Shown here: one piece after another, positions 1 to 9,090 of the stretch | How positions within the stretch are numbered: the first letter of the stretch is position 1 | How the letters are laid out: the number at the start of each line of letters is the position of its first letter | NCBI RefSeq assembly: GCF_039538045.1 | Contig: NZ_BAABBQ010000001.1 | Span: 2,006,001 to 2,070,000, forward strand | Reading direction: 5' to 3' | Source: Sphingomonas swuensis | GTDB taxonomy: Bacteria; Pseudomonadota; Alphaproteobacteria; Sphingomonadales; Sphingomonadaceae | DNA length: 64,000 nucleotides | Notes under the pieces: generated by a model | Databases searched by the model: none | Told to the model about the DNA's origin: nothing | The model's input: the letters and a program-made list of their open reading frames with translations, nothing else | Made by a program: the position numbers and the translations under genes

Positions 1-347
1 TCGTCCTCGCGCAGAAGCTCGGCCTCGACCCCCAGGTCTTCTTCGACATCTCGAGCAAGGCGAGCGGCCAGAGCTGGTCGATGACTTCCTATTGCCCGGT
101 GCCGGGGGTCGGACCCGAAACCCCGGCCGATCGTGGCTACGAGGGCGGGTTCGCGGCGCAGCTGATGCTCAAGGATTTGGCGCTGGCGATGGAGGCTGCG
201 CAGGCGGCGGGTGCCTATACGCCGATGGGCGGCGAGGCCGAGGAGCTCTATCGCCGCTTCGTCGAGCGGGGTGGTGGTCCCAAGGACTTCTCGGCGCTGA
301 TCAAGATGATCGACGACAGCTGGACGATGCCGTCCGACGCCCGCTAA
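1..347 (+). CDS. mmsB: 3-hydroxyisobutyrate dehydrogenase, C-terminal part
   Basis: The gene enters from the left edge of the window in frame 3; about 114 C-terminal residues are visible of a family that is usually near 295. It would oxidise 3-hydroxyisobutyrate to methylmalonate semialdehyde with NAD in cytosolic valine breakdown. The visible part is the helical C-terminal dimerisation/substrate domain, with the family-typical stretch SSGQSW-like (here SSKASGQSW), then the GGFAAQLMLKDLALA helix, and a tail ending in IKMID. The N-terminal Rossmann fold and the catalytic lysine are outside the window. A relative such as tartronate semialdehyde reductase cannot be fully excluded from the C-terminus alone. 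Confidence 0.85.
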   Translation, partial: VLAQKLGLDPQVFFDISSKASGQSWSMTSYCPVPGVGPETPADRGYEGGFAAQLMLKDLALAMEAAQAAGAYTPMGGEAEELYRRFVERGGGPKDFSALIKMIDDSWTMPSDAR

Positions 348-390
348 GCCATTCACCCCCGGGGCAGTTTGCCCGAACCGGAGACCCGAG

Positions 391-852
391 ATGCGCGTAA
401 TCGTCCTGCTTGTCGCCGCCAGCACCCTCGCGGCCGGTGCCGCGCTCGCCGCAGCGCCCCTCTCCCGCTCGGATGTCGCCAGGGTCCAGGCGCAGCGCCA
501 CCATGGCTACGAGCAGCTCGGCAGGGCCAATCGCATGGCGAAGCAGGCGATCGACAAGAAGGACCTTGCCGCTACCCGGACCGCGGCCAATCAGATCGGC
601 GCGCTCGCCGCCCAGGCCCCCACCTGGTTCCCGATCGGCAGCGGGCCTGAGGGCGGCAAGACCTACGCCAAGGCGGCCATCTGGCAGAACCGGGCCGATT
701 TCGATGCCAGGATGCGCAACTTCGGAGTCGCCGCCCGTGCCTTCCAGGCGGCGGCGGCGGGCGGCGATCTAGCGGCGATCAGGACCGCGCATGGTCGCCT
801 CGGCCAGACCTGCAGCGCTTGCCACGAATCGTACCGCGGGAAGCATGACTGA
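391..852 (+). CDS. Cytochrome c'/c556-type periplasmic cytochrome
   Basis: A 153-residue exported monohaem cytochrome. Residues 1-20 form a signal peptide ending in an Ala-rich stretch, and a single haem-attachment motif CSACH lies near the C-terminus, as in the four-helix-bundle cytochrome c'/c556 class. A Met in the first mature helix (RANRM) could be the second axial ligand, which would favour c556 over c'. It would act as a periplasmic electron carrier. Its stop overlaps the start of the cytochrome b561 gene by 8 bases, so the two are probably co-translated and may exchange electrons; the pairing is inferred from context. Confidence 0.85.
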   Translation: MRVIVLLVAASTLAAGAALAAAPLSRSDVARVQAQRHHGYEQLGRANRMAKQAIDKKDLAATRTAANQIGALAAQAPTWFPIGSGPEGGKTYAKAAIWQNRADFDARMRNFGVAARAFQAAAAGGDLAAIRTAHGRLGQTCSACHESYRGKHD

Positions 853-1534
853 CGAGGTCGGCAAGCCCGCCGCTGACGCAGCCCTGGCGGTGCCGATCTG
901 GGACCTGCCGGTCCGGGTCGTCCACTGGAGCCTCGTGCTGCTGATCGCCTTCTCCTGGTGGTCGGCGGAGAATGGCGAGATCGCCTGGCACCTCCGCAGC
1001 GGACTGACCATCCTGTTCCTTCTCCTGTTCCGCCTGGCCTGGGGCTTCCTCGGAAGCTCTACCGCCCGCTTCTCCTCCTTCATCACCGGGCCGCGCCGGC
1101 TTGCCGCCTACCTGCGTGCTCCTGCCGAGTGGCGCGGCATCGGCCACACGCCGCTCGGGAGCCTCAGCGTGGTCGCGCTGCTCGGGCTCATCGCCCTGCA
1201 GGTCGGTTTCGGCCTGCCGCTCAGCGACGAGGACGGGATCGTGACCGGCCCGCTCAACCGCCTGGTCAGCTTCGAGACGGCGGAATGGGCGCATGAGGTG
1301 CACGAGCTGCTGTTCAACCTGCTGCTCGCGCTCATCGTGCTGCACGTCGCGGCGATCATCTTCTATCGCTGGCGTGGCAAACGGCTGGTGCGCGCGATGA
1401 TCACCGGAGACAGTGTCGACTATCCCGCCGGAACCCGCGGCCTCGTCGCCGCCGGCCCCGCCCGTTTCCTGATCTGCCTCGGGCTGGCCGGCGCGGTCAC
1501 CGGCTGGATCGCCTTGGGAGCACCTGGACTATGA
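845..1534 (+). CDS. Cytochrome b561 family membrane protein
   Basis: A 229-residue integral membrane protein of the bacterial cytochrome b561/Ni-hydrogenase b-subunit type. Four hydrophobic segments are visible at about residues 28-45, 55-73, 115-135 and 155-180, with a further one near the C-terminus. Haem-ligand His candidates are His27 (VVHWS) and those in HEVHELLFN and VLHVAAI. The ATG at 845 is preferred over an upstream in-frame ATG at 791, because the latter would lie deep in the cytochrome c gene. It overlaps the preceding gene by 8 bases and ends in an ATGA overlap with the next. The likely role is quinol- or cytochrome-linked electron transfer in the inner membrane. Confidence 0.85.
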   Translation: MTDEVGKPAADAALAVPIWDLPVRVVHWSLVLLIAFSWWSAENGEIAWHLRSGLTILFLLLFRLAWGFLGSSTARFSSFITGPRRLAAYLRAPAEWRGIGHTPLGSLSVVALLGLIALQVGFGLPLSDEDGIVTGPLNRLVSFETAEWAHEVHELLFNLLLALIVLHVAAIIFYRWRGKRLVRAMITGDSVDYPAGTRGLVAAGPARFLICLGLAGAVTGWIALGAPGL

Positions 1535-1875
1535 CCGCCCCGCACATCGATTATGTCGAGCTTCCGAGCGCTGGCGCGCACGAACTGACCCGAGCCTTCT
1601 ACGCCAAGGCGTTTGGCTGGACCTTCACCAACTATGGCTCCGACTATAGCGCGGTCGAGGGCGGTGCTGTGGCCATCGGGCTCAATGGCCACCGCGAGGA
1701 CGCGCTGTCGGCTCCCATGCCGATCGTCCGGGTCGACGACCTCGAGGCCGCCTTCGACGCGGTCAGCAAGGCCGGCGGGCATATCGCGAGGCCCATCTTC
1801 AGCTTTCCTGGCGGGCGACGCTTCCACTTCATCGATCCGGGCGGAAACGAGCTCGCGGTCTGGACTCCGGCCTGA
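1531..1875 (+). CDS. VOC family (glyoxalase/bleomycin-resistance fold) protein
   Basis: A 114-residue single-domain vicinal-oxygen-chelate protein: it starts with HIDYVELPS, carries the FYAKAFGW helix and ends with the [12 protein letters not shown] strand typical of the family. The substrate cannot be told; close relatives are annotated only as glyoxalase/extradiol-dioxygenase-like. The start is fixed by the ATGA overlap with cytochrome b561. The last 47 bases overlap, convergently, the end of comEC on the other strand. Confidence 0.85.
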   Translation: MTAPHIDYVELPSAGAHELTRAFYAKAFGWTFTNYGSDYSAVEGGAVAIGLNGHREDALSAPMPIVRVDDLEAAFDAVSKAGGHIARPIFSFPGGRRFHFIDPGGNELAVWTPA

Positions 1876-3979
1876 TCGCCCACGGCAGCCTGCCGAGGCG
1901 CTCGGCGACCGTGGCCACCCGCCCGTTCGCGACATTGATGGCGACCGCGCCCGTCTGTCGAAGACGCGGCGCATCCAGCGTCAGCCAGCGGGCTCGGCAC
2001 GCTCTTGGCACCCTGCGGTCGGCCACGACGATGTCGGCCGCGGCGCAGGCGGCGACCAGTTCGCGCCAGTCCATCCGCTGGGTCGATCGGAGCGCCAGGA
2101 GGGTCCGTGTCGATCCTTGCTGGCCAAGATCGGCGATGCAGCTGTCACCGCTGCAGCGCGCCTTTGCATATGCGGCGAGCGGCGGCGGATCGCCGTCGAA
2201 ACCGGCGTTCTCCGCCATCAGGTCGCGGACGAACTCCCCGGCCCGGTCCCGCAGCAGCCACGGCGTGCCCTGCGCATCGACCACCGCCAGATGCTTGCCG
2301 TCGCCGGTGACGAGCAGGTCGGGGAGCGGTTCGGCCACCGTGACCAGCGCTCCGATTGCGATCGGCGCCAGCCCGTACCAGCGCCAGCGCAGGGTCCAGA
2401 GGCAGATCCAGAGCCCACCCCCGACGATCAGCGCGAAGGCGCCGCGGGGCATCGCCGGAAGGATCGCCACCGCCCCTGCCGTGCCCGCCACGGCGTGGGC
2501 GATGCCGAGCAGCAGACCGATCGCCCAGCCCGCGAGGCTCCACAGCGGAGCACCGAGCCCGAGACTGTCGAGCAGCAGCGCCCCTCCCTCAAGCGGCATG
2601 ATGACGAAAGTGGTGAGCGGAATGGCGACGAGGTTCGCGCCGACCCCGTAGAGCCCGGCGCGGTGGAAATGGTAGAGGGCGAAGGGCAGGAGCGCGATCT
2701 CCACGGCAAGCCCGGTCGCGACCATCGCGCCGAGCGACCGCAGCCAGGCTCGGGCGAGCCCCTCCTCCCGCCGCTCGAACAATCGCCTGAACGGGGTCGA
2801 GGCATAGAGGGTGACGAGCGCCGTGACCGCGGCGAAACTGAGCTGAAAGCTCGCGCCGGCAATCGCCTCGGGCCGGACGAGGAGCACGACCAAGGCTCCG
2901 GTGGCGATCAGCCGCAGGCTCAGCGCCTCGCGGCCCAGCACCACGCCGACGAGGACCAGCAGCGCGGCAACGCAGCTTCGCACGGTCGGCACCTGCATCC
3001 CGGTGAGGATCGTGTAGGCGATGCCAGTCAGTGCTCCGGCCGCGAAGCCGATGATTACGAGGTTCAGCCGCAACGCCAGCGCCGGGATCAGCCCGAGCAG
3101 CCGGAGGACGAGAAAATAGGCGAAGCCGACCGCGGCCGCGATGTGCAGCCCGCTGACGGAAAGGAGGTGCGCGAGGCCGGAGCGGCGCATCGCGTCGGCA
3201 TCCTCCTCCAGCACCGAACCCTGGTCCCCGGTCGCGAGAGCAGTCGCGATTCCAGCCTCGCTGGCGGCGAGTTGCGCCCGGATGTGGCTGTCGAGCCCGC
3301 GCCGGATCCGATCGAGCCCGCTGTCGTGCGCCGGGCTGACCATCCGGATCGGCCCGAGCGAACGGCCGGTGGCACCAAGCCCCATGAACCAGGCATCCCG
3401 GGCAAAGTCGTGGGTTCCCGGAAGCGCCATCTCCATTGGCGGCGTCAGCCGCGCACGAAGCGCCACGACCGAGCTAGCGCCCAGGCGGGGTCCGTGCCTT
3501 TCGGCTTCGTCGAGCGGAACCGAGACCCGGATCCTGGGAGGAAGCAAGGGGTCGTTGGGGCGCATGGTCAGCCTGAGCGTGTCCTTCGCGACCAGCCGCT
3601 CGGCCTTCTCGACGGTCCCGGAGAAAGAAACGATGCGGGTGTCGGCCAGTCTCGGCGCGGCGACGTCCAAGCTTCGCCACCAGATGAGGCCGAGTCCAAG
3701 CGCCAAAGCCAGTGCGAAGAGGGCACCGGCCTTGCCGACCCATCCGCCGACCGCCCAGCCGACCGCCATGATTGCGGCCAGGAAGAGCAGCGCCGCGGCC
3801 CAGCCACGGGGGTCGGCAAGCACCAGCCAGAGCGCGATCCCGCCCCCCAGTCCGACCACCCACCATGGCGCGAGCTGGGCACGTTCGAGCTCCAGCCGCT
3901 TTTCCGCACTTGCGAAGAGAGCGCGAGCTTGCCACTGCGGGAAGGCCGGCGCGCCGTCCGATGGGGCGGCTAGATCCAT
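1829..3979 (-). CDS. comEC: ComEC/Rec2-family membrane protein
   Basis: A 716-residue polytopic protein. It has an N-terminal DUF4131-type region with paired membrane segments (about residues 40-110), a central competence domain with the family-typical [18 protein letters not shown] and [12 protein letters not shown] motifs, and many membrane helices through about residue 540. In competent bacteria ComEC forms the inner-membrane channel for single-stranded DNA. The C-terminal 170 residues correspond to the usual metallo-beta-lactamase-like region, but no HxHxDH motif is present, as in many alphaproteobacterial members. The start at 3979 is preferred over upstream codons because a strong AAGGGGG ribosome site lies just before it. 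It diverges from gltX across about 60 bases. Confidence 0.88.
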   Translation of the reverse strand: MDLAAPSDGAPAFPQWQARALFASAEKRLELERAQLAPWWVVGLGGGIALWLVLADPRGWAAALLFLAAIMAVGWAVGGWVGKAGALFALALALGLGLIWWRSLDVAAPRLADTRIVSFSGTVEKAERLVAKDTLRLTMRPNDPLLPPRIRVSVPLDEAERHGPRLGASSVVALRARLTPPMEMALPGTHDFARDAWFMGLGATGRSLGPIRMVSPAHDSGLDRIRRGLDSHIRAQLAASEAGIATALATGDQGSVLEEDADAMRRSGLAHLLSVSGLHIAAAVGFAYFLVLRLLGLIPALALRLNLVIIGFAAGALTGIAYTILTGMQVPTVRSCVAALLVLVGVVLGREALSLRLIATGALVVLLVRPEAIAGASFQLSFAAVTALVTLYASTPFRRLFERREEGLARAWLRSLGAMVATGLAVEIALLPFALYHFHRAGLYGVGANLVAIPLTTFVIMPLEGGALLLDSLGLGAPLWSLAGWAIGLLLGIAHAVAGTAGAVAILPAMPRGAFALIVGGGLWICLWTLRWRWYGLAPIAIGALVTVAEPLPDLLVTGDGKHLAVVDAQGTPWLLRDRAGEFVRDLMAENAGFDGDPPPLAAYAKARCSGDSCIADLGQQGSTRTLLALRSTQRMDWRELVAACAAADIVVADRRVPRACRARWLTLDAPRLRQTGAVAINVANGRVATVAERLGRLPWAIRPESRPRARFRPDR

Positions 3980-4040
3980 GCTACCCCCTTGTCCAAAGGA
4001 AGGCGCGATCCGGCATGGACCAGACAAGAGGAAAGCGCGC

Positions 4041-5447
4041 TTGAGCGCAAGCACCATCGTCACCCGCTTCGCGCCGAGCCCGACGGGCTATCTCCATATC
4101 GGAGGGGCGCGGACCGCGTTGTTCAACTGGCTGTTCGCCCGCCATCATGGCGGACGCTACCTGCTGCGCATCGAGGACACCGACCGGGCGCGCTCCACCC
4201 CGGCGGCGATCGAGGCGATCCTCGACGGCCTTTCGTGGCTCGACATCGGTGGCGACGACAAGCCGCACTTCCAGTCGCAGTTCGAAGCCCGCCATGCCGA
4301 GGTGGCGCACCAGCTGCTCGAGCGAGGCGCGGCCTACCGCTGCTACCTGACCCAGGAGGAGCTGGCCCGGCGCCGCGAGGAAGCGCAGGCGCAGAAGAAG
4401 CCCTTCCGCATCGTCAGCGAGTGGCGCGACCGCACCGACGCCCCCGCACCCGACGCGCCTTTCGTCGTCCGGCTCAAGGCCCCGCGCGAAGGCGAGACCG
4501 TGATCGAGGACATGGTCCAGGGCCGGGTCGTGGTTCGCAACGAGGAGCTCGACGACTTCGTTCTGCTGCGCTCGGACGGCACCCCGACCTACATGCTGGC
4601 GGTGGTGGTCGACGACCATGATATGGGGGTGACCCACGTCATCCGCGGCGACGACCACCTCAACAACGCCTTCCGCCAGCTGGTCATCGTCCGTGCGATG
4701 GGCTGGCCCGAGCCCACTTACGGGCACATTCCGCTGATCCACGGCGCGGACGGGGCCAAGCTCTCGAAGCGCCACGGAGCGCTCGGCGTCGACGTCTATC
4801 GCGATGAGATGGGCATCCTTCCCGAAGCCCTGTTCAACTATCTGCTGCGGCTCGGCTGGGGCCATGGCGACGACGAGATCATCAGTCGCGAACAGGCCGT
4901 CGAGTGGTTCGACATCGACCATGTCGGAAAGAGCCCGAGCCGCTTCGACCTCAAGAAGCTCGAGCATGTGAACGGCCACTACATCCGCCATGCCGACGAC
5001 GCGCGGCTGAGCGTCCTCGTCGCCGCCCGCCGCTTCGGCCTCGACGCCGAGCAACTCGCGCTCCTCGAGCGGGCGATGCCCGAGCTCAAGGCGCGGGCGA
5101 AGGATCTGAACGAACTCAGCGCAAATGCCGACTTTCTGTTCGCCGAGCGCCCGCTCGACCTAGATGAGAAGGCAAGCGGCCTGCTCGACGCCGACGCCCG
5201 GGCGCTGCTCGGCCGGCTCCACACGGCGCTCAGCGGCGTGTCGGAGTGGACCCAGGAGGGAACCGAAGCGGTGGTCAAGGCGCTCGCAGAAGAAGAGGGT
5301 CTGAAGCTCGGCAAGCTCGCCCAGCCGCTCCGTGCGGCGCTGACCGGCCGGGCCACCAGCCCCGGCATCTTTGACGTGCTGGTACTGTTGGGGCAGGGCG
5401 AAAGCCTGGCCAGGATCGAAGATCAGATGATGATGGAGTGCAATTGA
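4041..5447 (+). CDS. gltX: Glutamate-tRNA ligase
   Basis: A 468-residue cytosolic class I aminoacyl-tRNA synthetase that charges tRNA with glutamate. The N-terminus reads [18 protein letters not shown], with the HIGH-type motif at residues 18-21, and the KMSKS-type motif is KLSKR at about residue 240. The start appears to be TTG at 4041: AGAGGAAA at 4027-4034 is a well-spaced ribosome site, and the only nearby ATG in frame (3978) would overlap the comEC start. The stop overlaps the gltA ATG by one base (TGATG). It cannot be told here whether it also charges tRNA-Gln. Confidence 0.95.
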   Translation: MSASTIVTRFAPSPTGYLHIGGARTALFNWLFARHHGGRYLLRIEDTDRARSTPAAIEAILDGLSWLDIGGDDKPHFQSQFEARHAEVAHQLLERGAAYRCYLTQEELARRREEAQAQKKPFRIVSEWRDRTDAPAPDAPFVVRLKAPREGETVIEDMVQGRVVVRNEELDDFVLLRSDGTPTYMLAVVVDDHDMGVTHVIRGDDHLNNAFRQLVIVRAMGWPEPTYGHIPLIHGADGAKLSKRHGALGVDVYRDEMGILPEALFNYLLRLGWGHGDDEIISREQAVEWFDIDHVGKSPSRFDLKKLEHVNGHYIRHADDARLSVLVAARRFGLDAEQLALLERAMPELKARAKDLNELSANADFLFAERPLDLDEKASGLLDADARALLGRLHTALSGVSEWTQEGTEAVVKALAEEEGLKLGKLAQPLRAALTGRATSPGIFDVLVLLGQGESLARIEDQMMMECN

Positions 5448-6733
5448 TGTCGGATCAGAACGCCACCCTGAAGTTCGGGGACAAGGACCTCGGCATGCCG
5501 GTCCTGAGCGGCAGCGTCGGTCCGGACGTGGTCGACATCCGCAAGCTCTACGGCGCGACCGGCGCCTTCACCTACGACCCGGGCTTCACCTCCACCGCCA
5601 GCTGCCGCAGCGCGATCACCTACATCGACGGCGAAGCGGGCATCCTGCTCCACCGCGGCTATCCGATCGACCAGCTGGCCGAGAAGTCGAGCTTCATGGA
5701 AGTGGCCGCGCTGCTGCTCCACGGCGAGCTTCCGACCAAGGAAGAGCTCGACAAGTTCACCTACACCATCAGCCGTCACACCATGCTGCACGAGCAGCTG
5801 TCGACCTTCTACCGCGGCTTCCGCCGCGACGCGCACCCCATGGCGATCATGTGCGGCGTGGTCGGCGCGCTGTCGTCCTTCTACCACGACAGCACCGACA
5901 TCACCGATCCCAAGCAGCGCGAGATCGCGTCGCACCGGCTGATCGCGAAGATGCCGACGATTGCGGCCATGGCGCACAAGTACAGCATCGGGCAGCCGTT
6001 CCTCTATCCGGACAACTCGCTCAGCTACACCGGCAACTTCCTGCGAATGACCTTCGGCGTCCCCGCCGAGGAGTATGTGGTCAATCCGATCATCGAGCGG
6101 GCGATGGACCGGATCTTCATCCTCCATGCCGATCACGAGCAGAATGCCTCGACGTCGACCGTCCGGCTGGCCGGTTCGTCGGGCGCCAACCCCTTCGCCT
6201 GCATGGCGGCCGGCATCGCCTGCCTGTGGGGCCCGGCGCATGGCGGGGCCAACGAAGCCGCGCTCAACATGCTGCGCGAGATCGGCCACGTCGACAACAT
6301 TCCGGCCTATATCGCCCGTGCCAAGGACAAGGATGATCCGTTCCGCCTGATGGGCTTCGGACACCGGGTCTACAAGAACTTCGACCCGCGCGCGAAGGTG
6401 ATGAAGCAGACCGCGGACGAGGTCCTGCGCGAGCTCAACATCTCCGATCCGGTCCTCGACGTCGCCAAGGAACTGGAGCGGATCGCGCTTTCAGACAGCT
6501 ACTTCATCGACAAGAAGCTCTATCCGAACGTCGACTTCTATTCGGGCGTGATCCTCAACGCGATCGGCTTCCCGACCGAGATGTTCACCGCGCTGTTCGC
6601 CCTCGCCCGCACCGTCGGCTGGGTTGCGCAGTGGAACGAGATGATCGCCGATCCCGAGCAGAAGATCGGCCGTCCGCGCCAGCTCTACACCGGCGCCACG
6701 CAGCGCGACTACGTTCCGGTCGCCAGCCGCTAG
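5447..6733 (+). CDS. gltA: Citrate synthase (type II, hexameric class)
   Basis: A 428-residue enzyme that condenses acetyl-CoA and oxaloacetate at entry to the TCA cycle. The catalytic triad is visible: His265 ([12 protein letters not shown]), His306 (GFGHRVYKN) and Asp363 (VDFYSG). The length and these positions match the Gram-negative type II enzymes. The ATG at 5447 has GGAG eight bases upstream and is preferred over GTG at 5438. It overlaps the gltX stop by one base, so the two are probably translationally coupled. The 3' end touches the convergent kinase-like gene, overlapping by 4 bases. Confidence 0.97.
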   Translation: MSDQNATLKFGDKDLGMPVLSGSVGPDVVDIRKLYGATGAFTYDPGFTSTASCRSAITYIDGEAGILLHRGYPIDQLAEKSSFMEVAALLLHGELPTKEELDKFTYTISRHTMLHEQLSTFYRGFRRDAHPMAIMCGVVGALSSFYHDSTDITDPKQREIASHRLIAKMPTIAAMAHKYSIGQPFLYPDNSLSYTGNFLRMTFGVPAEEYVVNPIIERAMDRIFILHADHEQNASTSTVRLAGSSGANPFACMAAGIACLWGPAHGGANEAALNMLREIGHVDNIPAYIARAKDKDDPFRLMGFGHRVYKNFDPRAKVMKQTADEVLRELNISDPVLDVAKELERIALSDSYFIDKKLYPNVDFYSGVILNAIGFPTEMFTALFALARTVGWVAQWNEMIADPEQKIGRPRQLYTGATQRDYVPVASR

Positions 6734-8034
6734 GCTGACGGAAGCGAAAGGCGGAAGACCGCTCCGGTGCTGCTCTCGAGCAGCGCCACTTCCCCGCCCA
6801 TCTCGCGGGCGAGGCGGCGGGAGATGGCAAGGCCGAGGCCGGCGCTGCCCGCCTTGGTCCCGGCTTGCTCGAAGCGTTCGAAGATCCGCGTTCGATCGGC
6901 GGGCGCGACCCCGGGCCCAAGGTCACTGACGGTGACGCTCGCCTGTGCGCCGCGCTCGAGGGTGATCGAGACGCTGCCCTGCGCGGGCGAGAAGCGGACC
7001 GCGTTGGCGATCAGGTTGACCAGGATCTGGCAGATGGCGCGGCCCTGCCCCAATGCGGCAAGTCGCCCTTCCCCGCCGATGTCGAGGACGATCCCGCGCT
7101 CGGCGGCCTGCGGCTGGACCAGCCCGGCGGCATCGAGCACCAGCTCGGCGAGGTCGATCGTCTCTCCCTCCGGGGCACTGCCATCGGGCGATGCCTCGCG
7201 ACTGATCGCGGCGAGCAGGTCAAGCAGGTGGCGGGCGGCGGCGGCGATGTCGGTGCCATAGCCGGCATAGTCGCTGCGGAGCGGGCCTTCGCTCCGCCCG
7301 GCAATCTCCTCCGCCTGGCCGATGATCGAGGCCAGAGGCTCCTTGAGGAGATCGTCGAGCGGGAGAGCGGCGAGCGGCGCGGCATCCGACGGAATCCGCA
7401 CACGAACGACATAGCCGGCGAAGCGGCCGTCTTCCTCGCGCGGCTGTCCGTCGAGCAGCAAGGGTTCGTCGCTCCCCCGAAGCAGAGCAGGCTGCGCGGT
7501 GAAGGAGCCGCGGCTACCCAGCGCCGACAACAGCGGCAGGTTGCCGGACGAATCCTCGACCGGTCGAAGCAACCGGGCAAGCGGCTGGCCGACCGCGCCT
7601 TCCCCAAGGCGCAAGCGGCGGGCCAGGCCGGGGCTGAGCTCGACGATCCGAAGCTCGGAATCTGTGAGCAGCCGGTCGGTGTCCGACGCCGCTTCCTCTC
7701 CTTCGCCGCCCGCGCGCCCGGACCAGCGCGAACGCGACGGCGGACGGGCAAGCCAGCGCTCGACCGACAGGGTGACGCCCTCGCGGTCGGGCTTGGCAAG
7801 CAGCCAAAGCTCGAGATCCTCGCTGTCGTTCGCGGCAAGCACCTGCCGCTCGATCGGCACGCCGAGCCGTCCGGCAAGCCTGGCGACCGCGGCGAGTTGC
7901 GGGACGGCCAATTCGGTGCCGAGGCGGCCACCCGCCGCTTCCTGGAGCGCAAGCAGCGCCGGGTCGGCCGAGACCAGCCGCCCGCTCGGATCGACCCGCG
8001 CCGTCACCGGCGGCTGGACAGGGAGGCTAGCCAT
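6730..8034 (-). CDS. Sensor histidine kinase-like protein lacking the canonical phosphoacceptor His
   Basis: A 434-residue soluble protein: PAS-like sensory regions at about 1-215, a dimerisation helix pair at 222-280, and a complete HATPase_c domain at 330-430 with N box NLIANAVRF (340-348), G1 box DLGPGV (371-376) and G2 box GSAGLGLA (396-403). Where the H box would read SHELRTPL the sequence reads DDLLKEPL, so the phosphoacceptor His is replaced by Asp228. The ATPase looks intact, so it may bind ATP without autophosphorylating in the usual way. It overlaps the preceding helical-protein gene by 8 bases, and no response regulator is adjacent. The function is not known. Confidence 0.8.
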   Translation of the reverse strand: MASLPVQPPVTARVDPSGRLVSADPALLALQEAAGGRLGTELAVPQLAAVARLAGRLGVPIERQVLAANDSEDLELWLLAKPDREGVTLSVERWLARPPSRSRWSGRAGGEGEEAASDTDRLLTDSELRIVELSPGLARRLRLGEGAVGQPLARLLRPVEDSSGNLPLLSALGSRGSFTAQPALLRGSDEPLLLDGQPREEDGRFAGYVVRVRIPSDAAPLAALPLDDLLKEPLASIIGQAEEIAGRSEGPLRSDYAGYGTDIAAAARHLLDLLAAISREASPDGSAPEGETIDLAELVLDAAGLVQPQAAERGIVLDIGGEGRLAALGQGRAICQILVNLIANAVRFSPAQGSVSITLERGAQASVTVSDLGPGVAPADRTRIFERFEQAGTKAGSAGLGLAISRRLAREMGGEVALLESSTGAVFRLSLPSA

Positions 8035-9052
8035 GGTGGGCAAGCACAGCCTTGGCGCGGCGAAAGGCCGGCGGAAGTTCAAGCTCGGCGCGAGCGGCGT
8101 CGACCTGCTCCTGCGCCAAGGCGTCATAGGCCTCGATCGCTTTGACTGGATCGCCGAAGCCGAGCGCCGGCCCGGCATGTGCAAGAAGAGCCGCAGCCTC
8201 GCGCCGGATGATCCCAGCCATTCGCAGCAGCAGGGCGAGCTGCTCGCCACCACCAAGCAGGCACCGCCAGCCTTCCTCGGGGGCGATGCCCGCCTCGGCG
8301 GCGAGAATGGCGGCAAGCAGGGGAGCTTCGCCGTCGGCTGCCAGTGAGACGAGCAGCCCAGCTTCTTGTCGGCGCTCGGACCCGAGCGCCTCGGCCAGTT
8401 CGGCCTCGATCTCCTCGAGGCGGCGCCCTTGCGGGCGCTCCGCGAGCAGGTCGGCCGCGGCGAGCGCCAGCGCATTGTCGCTCGGGGCGGAGCACAGGCG
8501 TCCGAGCGCGGCCGCCACGACCTGCACCAGCCCGAAGGAGAGCGGCTGCGGAAGATCGACCATGTCGAGCGCGATCCGGCCGTAGCGGTCGCGGCCGCGG
8601 CCACGTGCGGTCAGCAAGGTCATGGCCGAGGCCGCGACTTCGGCATCCTCGTCCGCGGTCCAGCGCTGGAGCCGGGTGCGCCCGCCCTCGCCCGCCGACT
8701 GGGCCAACCGCTGGATGTCGGCGCGGCGAAGCAACAGTCCGACCAGCGCCTCGTCCTGAAGAAGCCCGGCGCGGGTGAGATCGGCCACCAGCTCTGCCGC
8801 GGTCGATGGGCAGGCCGCGGCAGTCGACGGATCGACCCGGGCGCGCAGTTCGTCGGCGATCCGGTCGACGAGGCCATGGAGCATGGCGGTCATTAGCGCC
8901 CGTTCCTGCTCGGTCAGGCGCGTGCCCGGTTCGAGGAAGAAGTCACGGACGGCGGCCGACAGGCGACGATCGCCGTCGACGGGTCGAACCGTCGCGGCAG
9001 CCTTCTTGCCTCCCGCTAGCGGGGGCGCGGCGATCGGCCACTCCTCGGACAT
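8027..9052 (-). CDS. Alpha-helical HEAT/DUF2336-like protein, function unknown
   Basis: A 341-residue, Ala/Leu-rich, soluble, all-helical protein with no signal peptide or membrane segment. The stretch LTEQERALMTAMLHGLVDRI near residue 47 and the repeated helix pairs resemble alphaproteobacterial DUF2336 (HEAT-like) proteins, but this is a tentative match. It overlaps the start of the kinase-like gene by 8 bases, so the two are almost certainly made together; a regulatory or scaffold role for that kinase-like protein is inferred from this coupling only. Confidence 0.6.
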   Translation of the reverse strand: MSEEWPIAAPPLAGGKKAAATVRPVDGDRRLSAAVRDFFLEPGTRLTEQERALMTAMLHGLVDRIADELRARVDPSTAAACPSTAAELVADLTRAGLLQDEALVGLLLRRADIQRLAQSAGEGGRTRLQRWTADEDAEVAASAMTLLTARGRGRDRYGRIALDMVDLPQPLSFGLVQVVAAALGRLCSAPSDNALALAAADLLAERPQGRRLEEIEAELAEALGSERRQEAGLLVSLAADGEAPLLAAILAAEAGIAPEEGWRCLLGGGEQLALLLRMAGIIRREAAALLAHAGPALGFGDPVKAIEAYDALAQEQVDAARAELELPPAFRRAKAVLAHHG

Positions 9053-9090
9053 GCTGCCTGCGCGTTAGCACCGTCCTCGTTAACGGCGCG

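Noticed and set aside
1613..3973. A 786-codon plus-strand open frame opposite comEC
   Set aside because: It mirrors a real gene on the other strand; composition is Arg/Pro/Gly-rich shadow sequence with no domain, and comEC is clearly real.
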